Of a stretch of 36,097 nucleotides of DNA, positions 23,789-31,689 are shown one piece after another. How positions within the stretch are numbered: position 1 is the stretch's first letter; every line of letters starts with the position of its first letter. Location: assembly GCA_026388315.1 (NCBI GenBank), contig JAPLKA010000035.1:1-36097 (forward strand), given 5' to 3'. The position numbers were made by a program, and so were the translations under genes. Source of the DNA: Pseudomonadota bacterium. GTDB taxonomy: Bacteria > Desulfobacterota > Syntrophorhabdia > Syntrophorhabdales > Syntrophorhabdaceae. The notes below the pieces were generated by a model. The model saw only the letters and a program-made list of their open reading frames with translations, had not been told where the DNA came from and searched no databases.

Positions 23789-23810
23789 TAAAAGACTTTG
23801 CATGTTGAAC

Positions 23811-23894
23811 ATTGGAACAGCATATATAATTTTTGACGTCATCCGGGGCTTATGCCGCCTATGTTGAATACTGGAACAGTAAACTGAAAGATAT
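23811..23894 (+). repeat. Degenerate duplicate of the 3' end of the ParB-like gene
   Basis: From GGAACAGCATATAT to the GTAAACTGAAAGAT stretch, this segment aligns with 22886-22966 with only about ten mismatches (for example TTTTTGACGTCAT in both). It has no beginning and the frame is lost (TAA after HI), so it is a fossil of a second copy. The arrangement points to tandem duplication of ParB-like plus HAD genes followed by loss. Confidence 0.8.
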
Positions 23895-23902
23895 GAGATA
23901 TA

Positions 23903-24403
23903 ATGAGCGTTAACAAGAGATTCTATCTGGGTATCATACTGCTTGTAATAGGTCTGATCATGCCCTTTGGTATGGTCTTTGTGGCAAAAGCCGATCTTCC
24001 GATTGCTGTTAAGACTGCTATAAGCGGGATTCTGTTTTTTGGTTTTGAGATCACGGCTGTACCTGCAGTTGCAGTGATGGGTAAGGAAAACTTCGACCGT
24101 ATCATGTCGAGGGTAAAGGGATGGCTGGGAAGCCTTAAGCCTGCCGGAAACATAGGAAAGATTAGGCATTGTGTTGGAATAGCGATGTTTCTCTTGCCTA
24201 TTATACCAACTTATATTATGTCATACGCGCCACGATGGCTGCCTGATAATTCCCCCTGGCGTCTCTGGGTAAGTATTGTTTCTGACGCTGTATTCCTTGC
24301 AAGCCTCTTTGTTCTCGGAGGTGGCTTCTGGGATAAACTGAGGTCGCTCTTTATACGGGAGGCGCGTGCAGTCTTTCCTGAAGATGTTTCACGAAAAAGA
24401 TAG
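23903..24403 (+). CDS. Membrane protein, transporter-suffix-like
   Basis: The 166-aa protein has four predicted membrane segments: about 7-28, 36-60, 89-107 and 124-142. The first half (MPFGMVFVAKADLPIAVKTA, then ISGILFFGFEITAVPAVAVM) resembles the small 'transporter suffix' domain found free-standing or at the end of transporters. The second half may be an additional copy of the same two-helix unit. The role is unknown. Its ATG comes just after the ParB-like fossil, with only a weak ribosome site. Confidence 0.65.
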   Translation: MSVNKRFYLGIILLVIGLIMPFGMVFVAKADLPIAVKTAISGILFFGFEITAVPAVAVMGKENFDRIMSRVKGWLGSLKPAGNIGKIRHCVGIAMFLLPIIPTYIMSYAPRWLPDNSPWRLWVSIVSDAVFLASLFVLGGGFWDKLRSLFIREARAVFPEDVSRKR

Positions 24404-24432
24404 TCTGGATTTATAAGGCGATCTTGCCGCTA

Positions 24433-25008
24433 TCAACCAACCTCTTTCTCTTGAATAATCTTCTCCAATCCTTTCATCACCGCATCCGCAATAACCTGAT
24501 GGCCTCTCTCATTGGGATACCTGGTATCAGATAAAGCGAGATCGGCGTTTTTCAGACCATGCTCTTCAAGATAACCTGCCCAATAGTAATGAACCGGCAT
24601 CAGTTCGCAGTCCAGATCTTCAGCCACTATTCTCAAAGACCGGTAAAAGATATAAATAGCATCCATATCATGGGGATCGTCAAAGGAATGTGAAGTTGCA
24701 AGAATAACGACAGGATTGAAACGACTGCGGGCCAACCTGATCATCTGAACCATATTCTCCTGGAATTCTGAGCGGTAGACACACTGGAAAGCGTCATCTA
24801 TGCCAAAATGGAAAAAGAGAATGTCAGGCTTGAAGAAATCTACGTCTTCAGAGAATGTGCCGATACCGTCAAATGTTGTTTCTCTGTATCGTGAGCGGTT
24901 GATGACTTCAATTCCTTTTGGGAAAAGATATTCTGTTATTATGTCAACATAACTTTTGGATACGCCGAAGCCGGCCGATATACTTCCCCCACGGACGAGA
25001 AGTCTCAT
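24433..25008 (-). CDS. SGNH/GDSL-family hydrolase
   Basis: SGNH hydrolases are Ser-His esterases or lipases. The start at ATG 25008 (MRLLVRGGSISAGFGVSKSY) overlaps the stop of the upstream gene (ATGA). Block I is GGSISAG with Ser as nucleophile, block III is FHFGIDDAF (Asp where others have Asn), and block V is SDTRYPNERGHQVIADAV with the Asp-His pair. The protein is 191 aa, with no signal peptide, so it is cytoplasmic. The substrate is unknown. The tight coupling to the DUF6933 gene suggests joint function. Confidence 0.85.
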   Translation of the reverse strand: MRLLVRGGSISAGFGVSKSYVDIITEYLFPKGIEVINRSRYRETTFDGIGTFSEDVDFFKPDILFFHFGIDDAFQCVYRSEFQENMVQMIRLARSRFNPVVILATSHSFDDPHDMDAIYIFYRSLRIVAEDLDCELMPVHYYWAGYLEEHGLKNADLALSDTRYPNERGHQVIADAVMKGLEKIIQEKEVG

Positions 25009-25517
25009 AAGCTGCTTATTGCCTTTTGCAGCATCTCTCTCGGCCATATGTATTTGTTGTTGAGCTTCATGACGGTACCTGCCGCCCGACTGTTGCCTTT
25101 ATCCATATCGATATTCGCAAGTCCTTCCTCCATTTCGCAGATGACCCTGAAATGGAAAATGAATTCGTTCATCGCTCCGAGGACTCTCCTGTCTGAAGTC
25201 TTGCACAATGTTATTTTTTCATAGTCTTTCAAAATTCTGTTTACGATTTCAGGACTGACCGATTCGGCCTGGAGGCGCTTCAGTAAATTTCTCCTGAACA
25301 TGTTGCCAATCTGTTCAATATCTTTTTTAGTCTGGTTGATGACGATGAAGGAGAACAGCGTCCTTGAGTTCACGAAGACAAGGCATTTCCTTCTCTCCAT
25401 AAGGAAAAGATTCACGTACCAAGGCCCGAGGATGGTAGAATCATTGTCCGGTATATACGTTTCAGGCACAATCTTCAGAAGATCGGTAATCTTTTTCGTA
25501 CAGCACAGAAAGCCCAA
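25005..25517 (-). CDS. DUF6933 family protein
   Basis: The 170-aa protein begins with TTG (25517) after GGAGG, giving MGFLCCTKKITDLLKIVPET. It continues with GPWYVNLFLMERRKCLVFVN and SRTLFSFIV, the pattern I associate with DUF6933. It is soluble with a strand-rich N-terminus and helical C-terminus. The function is unknown. The stop overlaps the SGNH hydrolase start by four bases, so the two are one operon. Confidence 0.75.
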   Translation of the reverse strand: MGFLCCTKKITDLLKIVPETYIPDNDSTILGPWYVNLFLMERRKCLVFVNSRTLFSFIVINQTKKDIEQIGNMFRRNLLKRLQAESVSPEIVNRILKDYEKITLCKTSDRRVLGAMNEFIFHFRVICEMEEGLANIDMDKGNSRAAGTVMKLNNKYIWPREMLQKAISSL

Positions 25518-25572
25518 TATTTCTTTCTCCTCCCGTTGAGATTTATTGTATCATAAGAGTTGCATCAGACAC

Positions 25573-26195
25573 ATGAGAAAGAAACAACCCATAACACAAA
25601 AAACCATCCGTCAAGCGGAACGTCATTTATCCAAAGCTGACCCCATAATGAAGAAGTTGATCTCTGAACATGGTCTTTGTCCTATGGCAGATTGGGAGAA
25701 TATCATCCGTTTCATCCCCTGGTAACTTCAATTATCAGCCAACAGCTTTCTGCAAAAGCCGCCGACACCATAGAAAACCGTATTGCAGAAATTGTTTCTA
25801 TACCATTTCTTCCGACAGAATTATTATCAACTCCAGTAGAGTTATTGCGTGCTGCTGGTCTTTCGTGGCCGAAGGCAAGGTATATCCATGAACTGGCTCA
25901 GCGCGTGTCTGATGGCCGGTTATCATTCTCCAATCTTGAATCAGAAAAAGATGATGATGTTATTGCCGCCCTTGTTGATTGTCCAGGTATCGGCCGCTGG
26001 ACCGCCGAAATGTTCCTTATTTTTGGACTCAAAAGGTTGGATGTTTTGTCGCTTGGTGATGCCGGATTACAGCGTGCAGCAAGGCTTCTTTATGGGGTTG
26101 ATAAAGAAAAGGACGGATTGCTGGCGAGTGTTGCAGATCTGTGGCGACCATACCGATCAGTCGCATCATGGTATTTGTGGCAGCACCTTGGGTGA
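25573..26195 (+). pseudogene. AlkA-type DNA-3-methyladenine glycosylase, frameshifted
   Basis: From ATG 25573 the frame gives MRKKQPITQKTIRQAERHLS and ADPIMKKLISEHGLCPMADW, then stops at 25724. The next frame carries the rest: YHPFHPLVTSIISQQLSAKA, LLRAAGLSWPKARYIHELA, the helix-hairpin-helix LVDCPGIGRWTAEMFLIFGL and DVLSLGDAGLQRAA with the catalytic Asp. The break lies in about 25670-25710. Joined, the parts make a normal bacterial AlkA of about 206 aa that removes alkylated purines. It is either a recent pseudogene or a sequence error. Confidence 0.8.
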
Positions 26196-26339
26196 TAGAT
26201 AGGAGAGACCTCATTTTTTTGAATATGCAAGGACCGTAAGGTGGTTTTGCCGGTCATCACACCATCCCAAAATAATATTTCTCAGGTTTTTACTGTTGTC
26301 ACCCTAATCTGCTATACTCACTTATAGAGGAGGGTTACC

Positions 26340-26525
26340 ATGGCACAATATACATTCAAAATAAACTACCTGGAAAACAGAACGGTTGATTCCTTTGACC
26401 TTGATGATGCCTTGGAAAAAGCCGGTATTGCAAAAGATGATCCTTATGAACTTGTGGAAGAGGACGATTTTGAGAACAAGTGTTTCATGACAGCCATCAC
26501 TGATGAGACGTTGTTCGGAGAATGA
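26340..26525 (+). CDS. 61-aa acidic small protein, paralogue of the one at 17892
   Basis: The ATG follows AGAGGAGGGTTACC, a strong ribosome site shared in form with the other copy. The protein starts MAQYTFKINYLENRTVDSFD, continues LDDALEKAGIAKDDPYELVE, and has a 14-residue C-terminal extension (CFMTAITDETLFGE) that the 48-aa copy lacks. A TATACT box at 26313-26318 may be its -10. The function is unknown; the repeated family in one window suggests a mobile or regulatory role. Confidence 0.75.
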   Translation: MAQYTFKINYLENRTVDSFDLDDALEKAGIAKDDPYELVEEDDFENKCFMTAITDETLFGE

Positions 26526-26731
26526 GAAGATTTTGGTAGGTATAGGTAAAAGTTGATATGGTGAGTGTTATTATAATGGAATGGTCTGGGGAGAAGATTG
26601 GGTTGATGGGGATGAGATAGTGGAGAGGAGGGGAAGAATTTTCTGATGTTCAGGATAAATCAGAGAGAGTGGTTGAATAGGTAAGATTTTGTTTGTCTAC
26701 AGCAAATATTAAAGTGTAAGATTATGAATAC
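26526..26731 (+). promoter_or_regulatory. G-rich, C-poor leader and likely promoter of the SNF2-Mod-Res operon
   Basis: From about 26526 to 26690 the plus strand is nearly free of C and rich in G and A (GGTAGG, GGGGAG, GGGTTG, GAGGAGGGG). No coding frame is convincing. TTGTCT (26693-26698) and TAAGAT (26717-26722), spaced by 18 bases, could be the promoter. The ATG at 26732 has no ribosome site and lies 9 bases after the -10 box, so the mRNA may be leaderless. Confidence 0.35.
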
Positions 26732-29548
26732 ATGCAGCTAACCCCTTATCATGCTAAATATTTTGCTTATGAGCTTACTAAGCGCTGTTCGTCAAATAGT
26801 TTGGAAAAACTTTCTTCCACACTTTCTAATGCTCAAGTTGACCTGAATCCACATCAAATCGAAGCTGCCCTTTTTGCTTTCCGCTCCCCATTGTCAAAAG
26901 GAGCTATTTTAGCTGATGAAGTTGGTTTAGGAAAAACGATTGAGGCCGGATTAGTTCTCTCACAGAAGTGGGCAGAAAGAAAAAGAAACATTCTCTTAAT
27001 CGTTCCAGCGAGTCTCAGAAAACAATGGAATGCCGAACTCCAAGATAAATTTTTCTTACCTTCGATAATTCTCGAAGCAAAGTCATTTAACCAATATATT
27101 AAAGACGGCAATCTGAATCCTTTCAATCAGGAAGGTAAAATTATCATATGCTCTTATCATTTTGCCAAGGCAAAATCACCTTACATAAGGCAGACTAAAT
27201 GGGATTTGGCGGTGATTGATGAAGCGCACCGTTTACGAAATGTTTACAAAACCAGCAATAAGATTGCCCGAGAGATCAAGCAGGCATTAGACGAAGTGCC
27301 AAAGCTTTTGCTTACTGCAACACCTCTTCAAAACTCGCTTCTCGAACTTTATGGCCTTGTGAGCATTATTGATGATCACGTATTCGGGGATCTTAAAAGT
27401 TTCAAAGCCAATTATGCCCGCGTTTCCCGTGAGCAGGATATATATGAAAATGAACTTGGACTTGTCGAACCAAAACAGGAAATGTTTATCGATTTAAGAA
27501 ATCGTTTAAAGCCGGTCTGTATTCGGACACTTCGCCGTCAAGTGCTGGAATACATTAACTACACCGAGCGTAAACCCATAACTCAAGATTACGTCCCGAC
27601 AGAACAGGAAGTCGAACTTTATAACGGAATGTCTGAATATCTCCAGCGAGCCAAACTTTATGCTTTGCCGTCCAGCCAGCGACAACTCATGACGCTGATT
27701 CTGCGCAAGTTGTTGGCTTCATCATCTTTCGCGATTGCCAGTACTCTGAATGGATTGGTGTATAAGCTGGAAAGATTGATCCAAGATGCCCAAGCTCAAA
27801 ACAATAAAGAGGCGCGAGATGAAGGCATTGCAGGGATCGAGGAAAACTTTGAAGCCTTCGAGGAAATATCCGATGAATGGATTGATGATGAAGAAGTAGA
27901 CAAGGAAGAAATAGAAAAAGATAACAAAGTCTTTACCGCGGAAGATATCACATCAATGAAACAGGAAAGAACCGATCTTGAGAACTTCCGGGATCTGGCC
28001 CAAAAGATCTATACCAATTCCAAAGGTGAAGCATTGTTGACGGCTCTTCAAAAAGGTTTTGAGATGGCTCAAGAACTTGGCGCCAAAAAGAAAGCCCTCA
28101 TTTTTACCGAATCCACAATTACCCAGAAATATCTGGCCGATACCCTGTTGGCCAATAACGGCTATAAAGACAAGATCGTTTTATTTAATGGTTCAAATAG
28201 CGATGAAAAATCCAAGGAAATTTATAGAAACTGGCTGATACAAAATAAGGATACCGACAAGATAAGCGGTTCAAAGACAGCCGATGCACGCGCTGCGCTT
28301 ATCGACTATTTCCGGGACGAAGCAGAGATAATGATTGCTACTGAAGCTGGAGCGGAAGGCGTTAATCTCCAATTCTGTTCGCTGGTGATTAACTACGATT
28401 TACCTTGGAATCCTCAAAGGATAGAACAGCGTATTGGCCGTTGCCATCGCTACGGCCAAAAACACGATGTAGTGGTAATTAACTTCGTTAATCGTAAGAA
28501 TGCTGCCGATCAGCGCGTCTATGAATTATTGGATCAAAAATTCAATTTATTCAAAGGAGTATTTGGGGCCAGCGATGAAGTCCTTGGTGCCATTGAATCG
28601 GGTGTGGATTTTGAAAAACGAATTGCCAGTATTTATCAGACCTGCCGGACTACAGACGAAATAAATAATGCCTTTGACCGTTTGCAGGATGAAATGGATG
28701 AGCATATCCAACATAGCTTATCAGATACTCGCCAAAAACTTCTTGAGAACTTCGACTCTGAAGTGCATGACAGGCTTAAAGTCAATCAAAGAGAAACCCG
28801 AGCCTACCTTGATACATATGAACGCTGGCTGTGGGATGTCACCAAATACTATTTAGGGAATAATGCTGATTTTGCTGAACATGAATATTCCTTTATGCTC
28901 AACAAAAATCCTTTTCCTAATGAGAAGATCGACCGAGGACCTTACCGAATTGGAAAGAACATAGAGGATGCTCACGTGTATCGCCCCGGACATTCGCTGG
29001 CACAGCAAATTTTAACTGAGGTAAAGAAGAAACGAGTTAGCGAAGCCGAGATTGTTTTTGATTATTCTAACAATACATCAATCATTTCTGTGCTTGAACC
29101 GTTGGTTGGCAAAAGCGGCGTGCTCAAAGTCTCAAACTATACTATTGAAGCATTCGAAGCTGAAGACACAGTAATTGTATCAGCCCTTGATGATGCCGGA
29201 GACCGCATTGAACCAGAGATAATAAAAAAGATATTTTCCCTTTCCGCTCAGTCGGTTGTAACGAAAACACTATCGCCAGAACAACATAAGAAATTGGATA
29301 GCATAGAACAGAGAAGCATTTCGATCGTATCTGCCGAGATTGCCGAAAGGAATGGAAAATATTTCGATGATGAAATAAACAAGTTGGACAGTTGGGCGGA
29401 AGATAAACGCCGAGCCTTAAAAGCGGAGTTGAAAGATTACGACGATCAGATAGCGCTATTCAAAAAAGAGGCGCGACTGGCCGTCAATCTCCCAGAGAAA
29501 CTGGCAACTCAAAAAAAATCCGTGATTTGGATGCTAAGCGCAATATAG
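26732..29548 (+). CDS. SNF2-family DEAD/DEAH helicase/translocase of a restriction-type locus
   Basis: The 938-aa protein is a SNF2/RapA-like double-stranded-DNA translocase. Motif I is LADEVGLGKTIEAGLVLS (about 63-80), Ia LIVPASLRKQW, II VIDEAHRLRN, III LLTATPLQNS, IV ALIFTESTITQKYLADTL, V IATEAGAEGVNLQF and VI NPQRIEQRIGRCHRYGQ. An acidic coiled-coil insert lies between the two lobes (about 350-430). The C-terminal 300 residues are helical and unassigned. The frame ends after an A8 tract; the neighbouring frame adds about 55 plausible residues. It leads a run with a type III Mod and Res, and its role there (translocation, damage or access control) is inferred. DISARM also has an SNF2 protein (DrmD), but its other genes are absent. 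Confidence 0.9.
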   Translation: MQLTPYHAKYFAYELTKRCSSNSLEKLSSTLSNAQVDLNPHQIEAALFAFRSPLSKGAILADEVGLGKTIEAGLVLSQKWAERKRNILLIVPASLRKQWNAELQDKFFLPSIILEAKSFNQYIKDGNLNPFNQEGKIIICSYHFAKAKSPYIRQTKWDLAVIDEAHRLRNVYKTSNKIAREIKQALDEVPKLLLTATPLQNSLLELYGLVSIIDDHVFGDLKSFKANYARVSREQDIYENELGLVEPKQEMFIDLRNRLKPVCIRTLRRQVLEYINYTERKPITQDYVPTEQEVELYNGMSEYLQRAKLYALPSSQRQLMTLILRKLLASSSFAIASTLNGLVYKLERLIQDAQAQNNKEARDEGIAGIEENFEAFEEISDEWIDDEEVDKEEIEKDNKVFTAEDITSMKQERTDLENFRDLAQKIYTNSKGEALLTALQKGFEMAQELGAKKKALIFTESTITQKYLADTLLANNGYKDKIVLFNGSNSDEKSKEIYRNWLIQNKDTDKISGSKTADARAALIDYFRDEAEIMIATEAGAEGVNLQFCSLVINYDLPWNPQRIEQRIGRCHRYGQKHDVVVINFVNRKNAADQRVYELLDQKFNLFKGVFGASDEVLGAIESGVDFEKRIASIYQTCRTTDEINNAFDRLQDEMDEHIQHSLSDTRQKLLENFDSEVHDRLKVNQRETRAYLDTYERWLWDVTKYYLGNNADFAEHEYSFMLNKNPFPNEKIDRGPYRIGKNIEDAHVYRPGHSLAQQILTEVKKKRVSEAEIVFDYSNNTSIISVLEPLVGKSGVLKVSNYTIEAFEAEDTVIVSALDDAGDRIEPEIIKKIFSLSAQSVVTKTLSPEQHKKLDSIEQRSISIVSAEIAERNGKYFDDEINKLDSWAEDKRRALKAELKDYDDQIALFKKEARLAVNLPEKLATQKKSVIWMLSAI

Positions 29549-29682
29549 CATGGAAACAATATGACGAATCAGCGAAGGTAATTGAACAGCAGAAGGATGG
29601 ACTATTGGATACTGTCGAAAAACGGTTGAAGCAAATAGCCGAAAAGGTGACGCTCTTTTCAATTAAGTGGAAAATAATCTAA
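29511..29682 (+). other. A8 tract and out-of-frame C-terminal extension of the SNF2 gene
   Basis: Eight A residues lie at 29511-29518. In the existing frame the protein stops at 29548. Shifted by -1, the DNA reads KIRDLDAKRNIAWKQYDESA and IEQQKDGLLDTVEKRLKQIA to a TAA at 29682, a coiled-coil continuation of the helical tail. Either one A was lost (real or sequence error), the tract is phase-variable, or the ribosome slips -1 at A-AAA-AAA. The longer product would end 19 bp before the Mod start. Confidence 0.7.
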
Positions 29683-29701
29683 AATATTAAGGAAAACTAT
29701 T

Positions 29702-31669
29702 ATGAACACAACACTTCAAAAAATGGGCGGTACATCACTGGATATATCCGCTGAAAACCGCGCTCAACTGAAACAACTATTTCCATCCGTTTTTACCGAA
29801 ACCGTAAACGATAAAGGTGAACTGGTGGAAAGCGTGGACTTTGAAAAATTGAAAGCCGAACTGGGGACTTTTACCGACTTATTTGAATCTCGCCGTGAAC
29901 GTTATGGTATGGACTGGCCTGGCAAGAAAGAAGCGCTCAAGCTAATACAAACACTTAGTGTCGCCACACTCAAGCCCTGCCGCGAGGAATCAGTGAATTT
30001 TGACACCACCGAAAACCTTTTTATCGAGGGCGATAATCTGGAGGTATTGAAGCTCTTGCAGAAGAGCTATTACGGCAAGGTTAAGATGATCTACATTGAC
30101 CCACCATACAACACTGGCAAGGAATTTATCTACCCCGACAACTACAGTGAATCGCTCGAAACCTATCTTGAATATGCAGGACTAATTGACGGTGATGGTA
30201 AAAAGTTCTCCACCAACACCGCCAACGAAGGCCGTTTTCATACGAAATGGCTCAACATGATGTACCCAAGATTATATTTGGCCAGAAATTTATTGCGTGA
30301 CGATGGGGTGATATTTATCAGTATTGATGATAATGAGGTGAATAATCTACGTAAGATGTGTGATGAGATTTTCGGAGAGGAAAACTACAAAGGAACAATC
30401 GTTAGATCAACTGGACAGACTACAGGACAAGACAGTGGTGGCCTCGGTTCGTCATTTGATTATGTTATTACATATTCAAAAAAAACCGATACCGAATTAG
30501 CTGGTTTACCTTTAAGCGACAGCGATTTAGAACGATATGAAGAAGAAGACGAGAAGGGAAAATATGCTTTATGGCAATTACGAAAAACTGGGAGCAATGA
30601 CAGGAGACAAGATAGGCCAAACATGTTTTTTCCGATAAAAGACCCGGATGGTAACTTAGTATTGCCAATAGGCCCAACTGGATACGAAAGCCGCTGGAGA
30701 TTTGATAGAAAAGGCTATGAGCGACTTGAAAAAGACAATTATATAGTTTGGAAAATTCGCAAAAAGAACGAAAGTAAAGAATGGTGGCCATATGTTAAAA
30801 CATATCTCGAAGGTAGGACAAAAAGACCATCCCCGCTTTGGACAGAAATTGATGGCAGTAAGAAGGCTAGCATTGATTTGCGCGAATTGATGGGAAATAA
30901 AGTCTTCGATAATCCTAAACCTTTACAAATGATAGAAAGACTCCTGCAGATAGTATCTGAATCAAACAAAAATTCTGATATTATTCTCGACTTCTTCTCA
31001 GGTTCCTGCCCTACCGCCCATGCTGTTTTCGACATTAACAAACAAGACAACCGCAACCGCAAATTTATCTGCGTTCAACTCCCTGAGCCGTGCGCCGAAG
31101 ACACCGAGGCCTTCAAAGCCGGGTATAAAACCATTTCAGACATAGGCAAAGAACGTATCCGACGGGTGATAAAAAAGCTGAATAAAGAGCAAGAAGGAAA
31201 ACTCGATCTAGAAGGAGCGTCAAAACAAGATCTCGGATTTAAAGTCTTTAAGCTCGACAAGTCTAACTTCAAGCAGTGGCAGAAGCTTGCACCAGATGCC
31301 CAGCCTGAAAAAGTTATTGAACAACTCGAACTGCACATTGATCATATCAGCCACAAGGCCACGCAAGAGGACCTGCTTTATGAAATTCTCATCAAAGCCG
31401 GGTTCACCGCTACGGAGAAAATTGAAACCAAAACCATGGCTGGAAAGCAGGTATTTTCTATTGCTGATGGCGGACTTTTGATCTGTTTGGAAAATGACAT
31501 TAACAAAGAACTTATTGATGCAGTGGCCGAAGCGGAGCCTATGCAGTTCTATTGCCTGGATAGCGCATTCCATGGTAATGACCAGCTTAAAGCCAATGCA
31601 GTACAGACTTTTAGCGCCCGTAATATGGGCCGCGAGAAGGCCAATCAAATTGTATTTAAAACTATATAG
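29702..31669 (+). CDS. mod: Type III-like site-specific DNA methyltransferase (Mod, beta-class N6-adenine)
   Basis: Mod recognises the target sequence and methylates adenine, protecting self DNA and giving specificity to Res. The 655-aa protein has the order of a beta-class enzyme: motif IV IDPPYNTGKEFIYPD (about 133-147) comes before motif I LDFFSGSCPTAHAV (about 428-441). Before motif IV is ENLFIEGDNLEVLKLLQKSY, typical of type III Mod. The target-recognition region lies between (about 240-400). A C-terminal domain of about 160 residues (GFKVFKLDKSNFKQW onward) is also common in this family. The ribosome site AAGGA lies upstream. It follows the SNF2 gene and precedes Res with a 20-bp gap, so the three form an operon. 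Confidence 0.93.
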   Translation: MNTTLQKMGGTSLDISAENRAQLKQLFPSVFTETVNDKGELVESVDFEKLKAELGTFTDLFESRRERYGMDWPGKKEALKLIQTLSVATLKPCREESVNFDTTENLFIEGDNLEVLKLLQKSYYGKVKMIYIDPPYNTGKEFIYPDNYSESLETYLEYAGLIDGDGKKFSTNTANEGRFHTKWLNMMYPRLYLARNLLRDDGVIFISIDDNEVNNLRKMCDEIFGEENYKGTIVRSTGQTTGQDSGGLGSSFDYVITYSKKTDTELAGLPLSDSDLERYEEEDEKGKYALWQLRKTGSNDRRQDRPNMFFPIKDPDGNLVLPIGPTGYESRWRFDRKGYERLEKDNYIVWKIRKKNESKEWWPYVKTYLEGRTKRPSPLWTEIDGSKKASIDLRELMGNKVFDNPKPLQMIERLLQIVSESNKNSDIILDFFSGSCPTAHAVFDINKQDNRNRKFICVQLPEPCAEDTEAFKAGYKTISDIGKERIRRVIKKLNKEQEGKLDLEGASKQDLGFKVFKLDKSNFKQWQKLAPDAQPEKVIEQLELHIDHISHKATQEDLLYEILIKAGFTATEKIETKTMAGKQVFSIADGGLLICLENDINKELIDAVAEAEPMQFYCLDSAFHGNDQLKANAVQTFSARNMGREKANQIVFKTI

Positions 31670-31689
31670 AGAATATAGAGAATGTTCAT

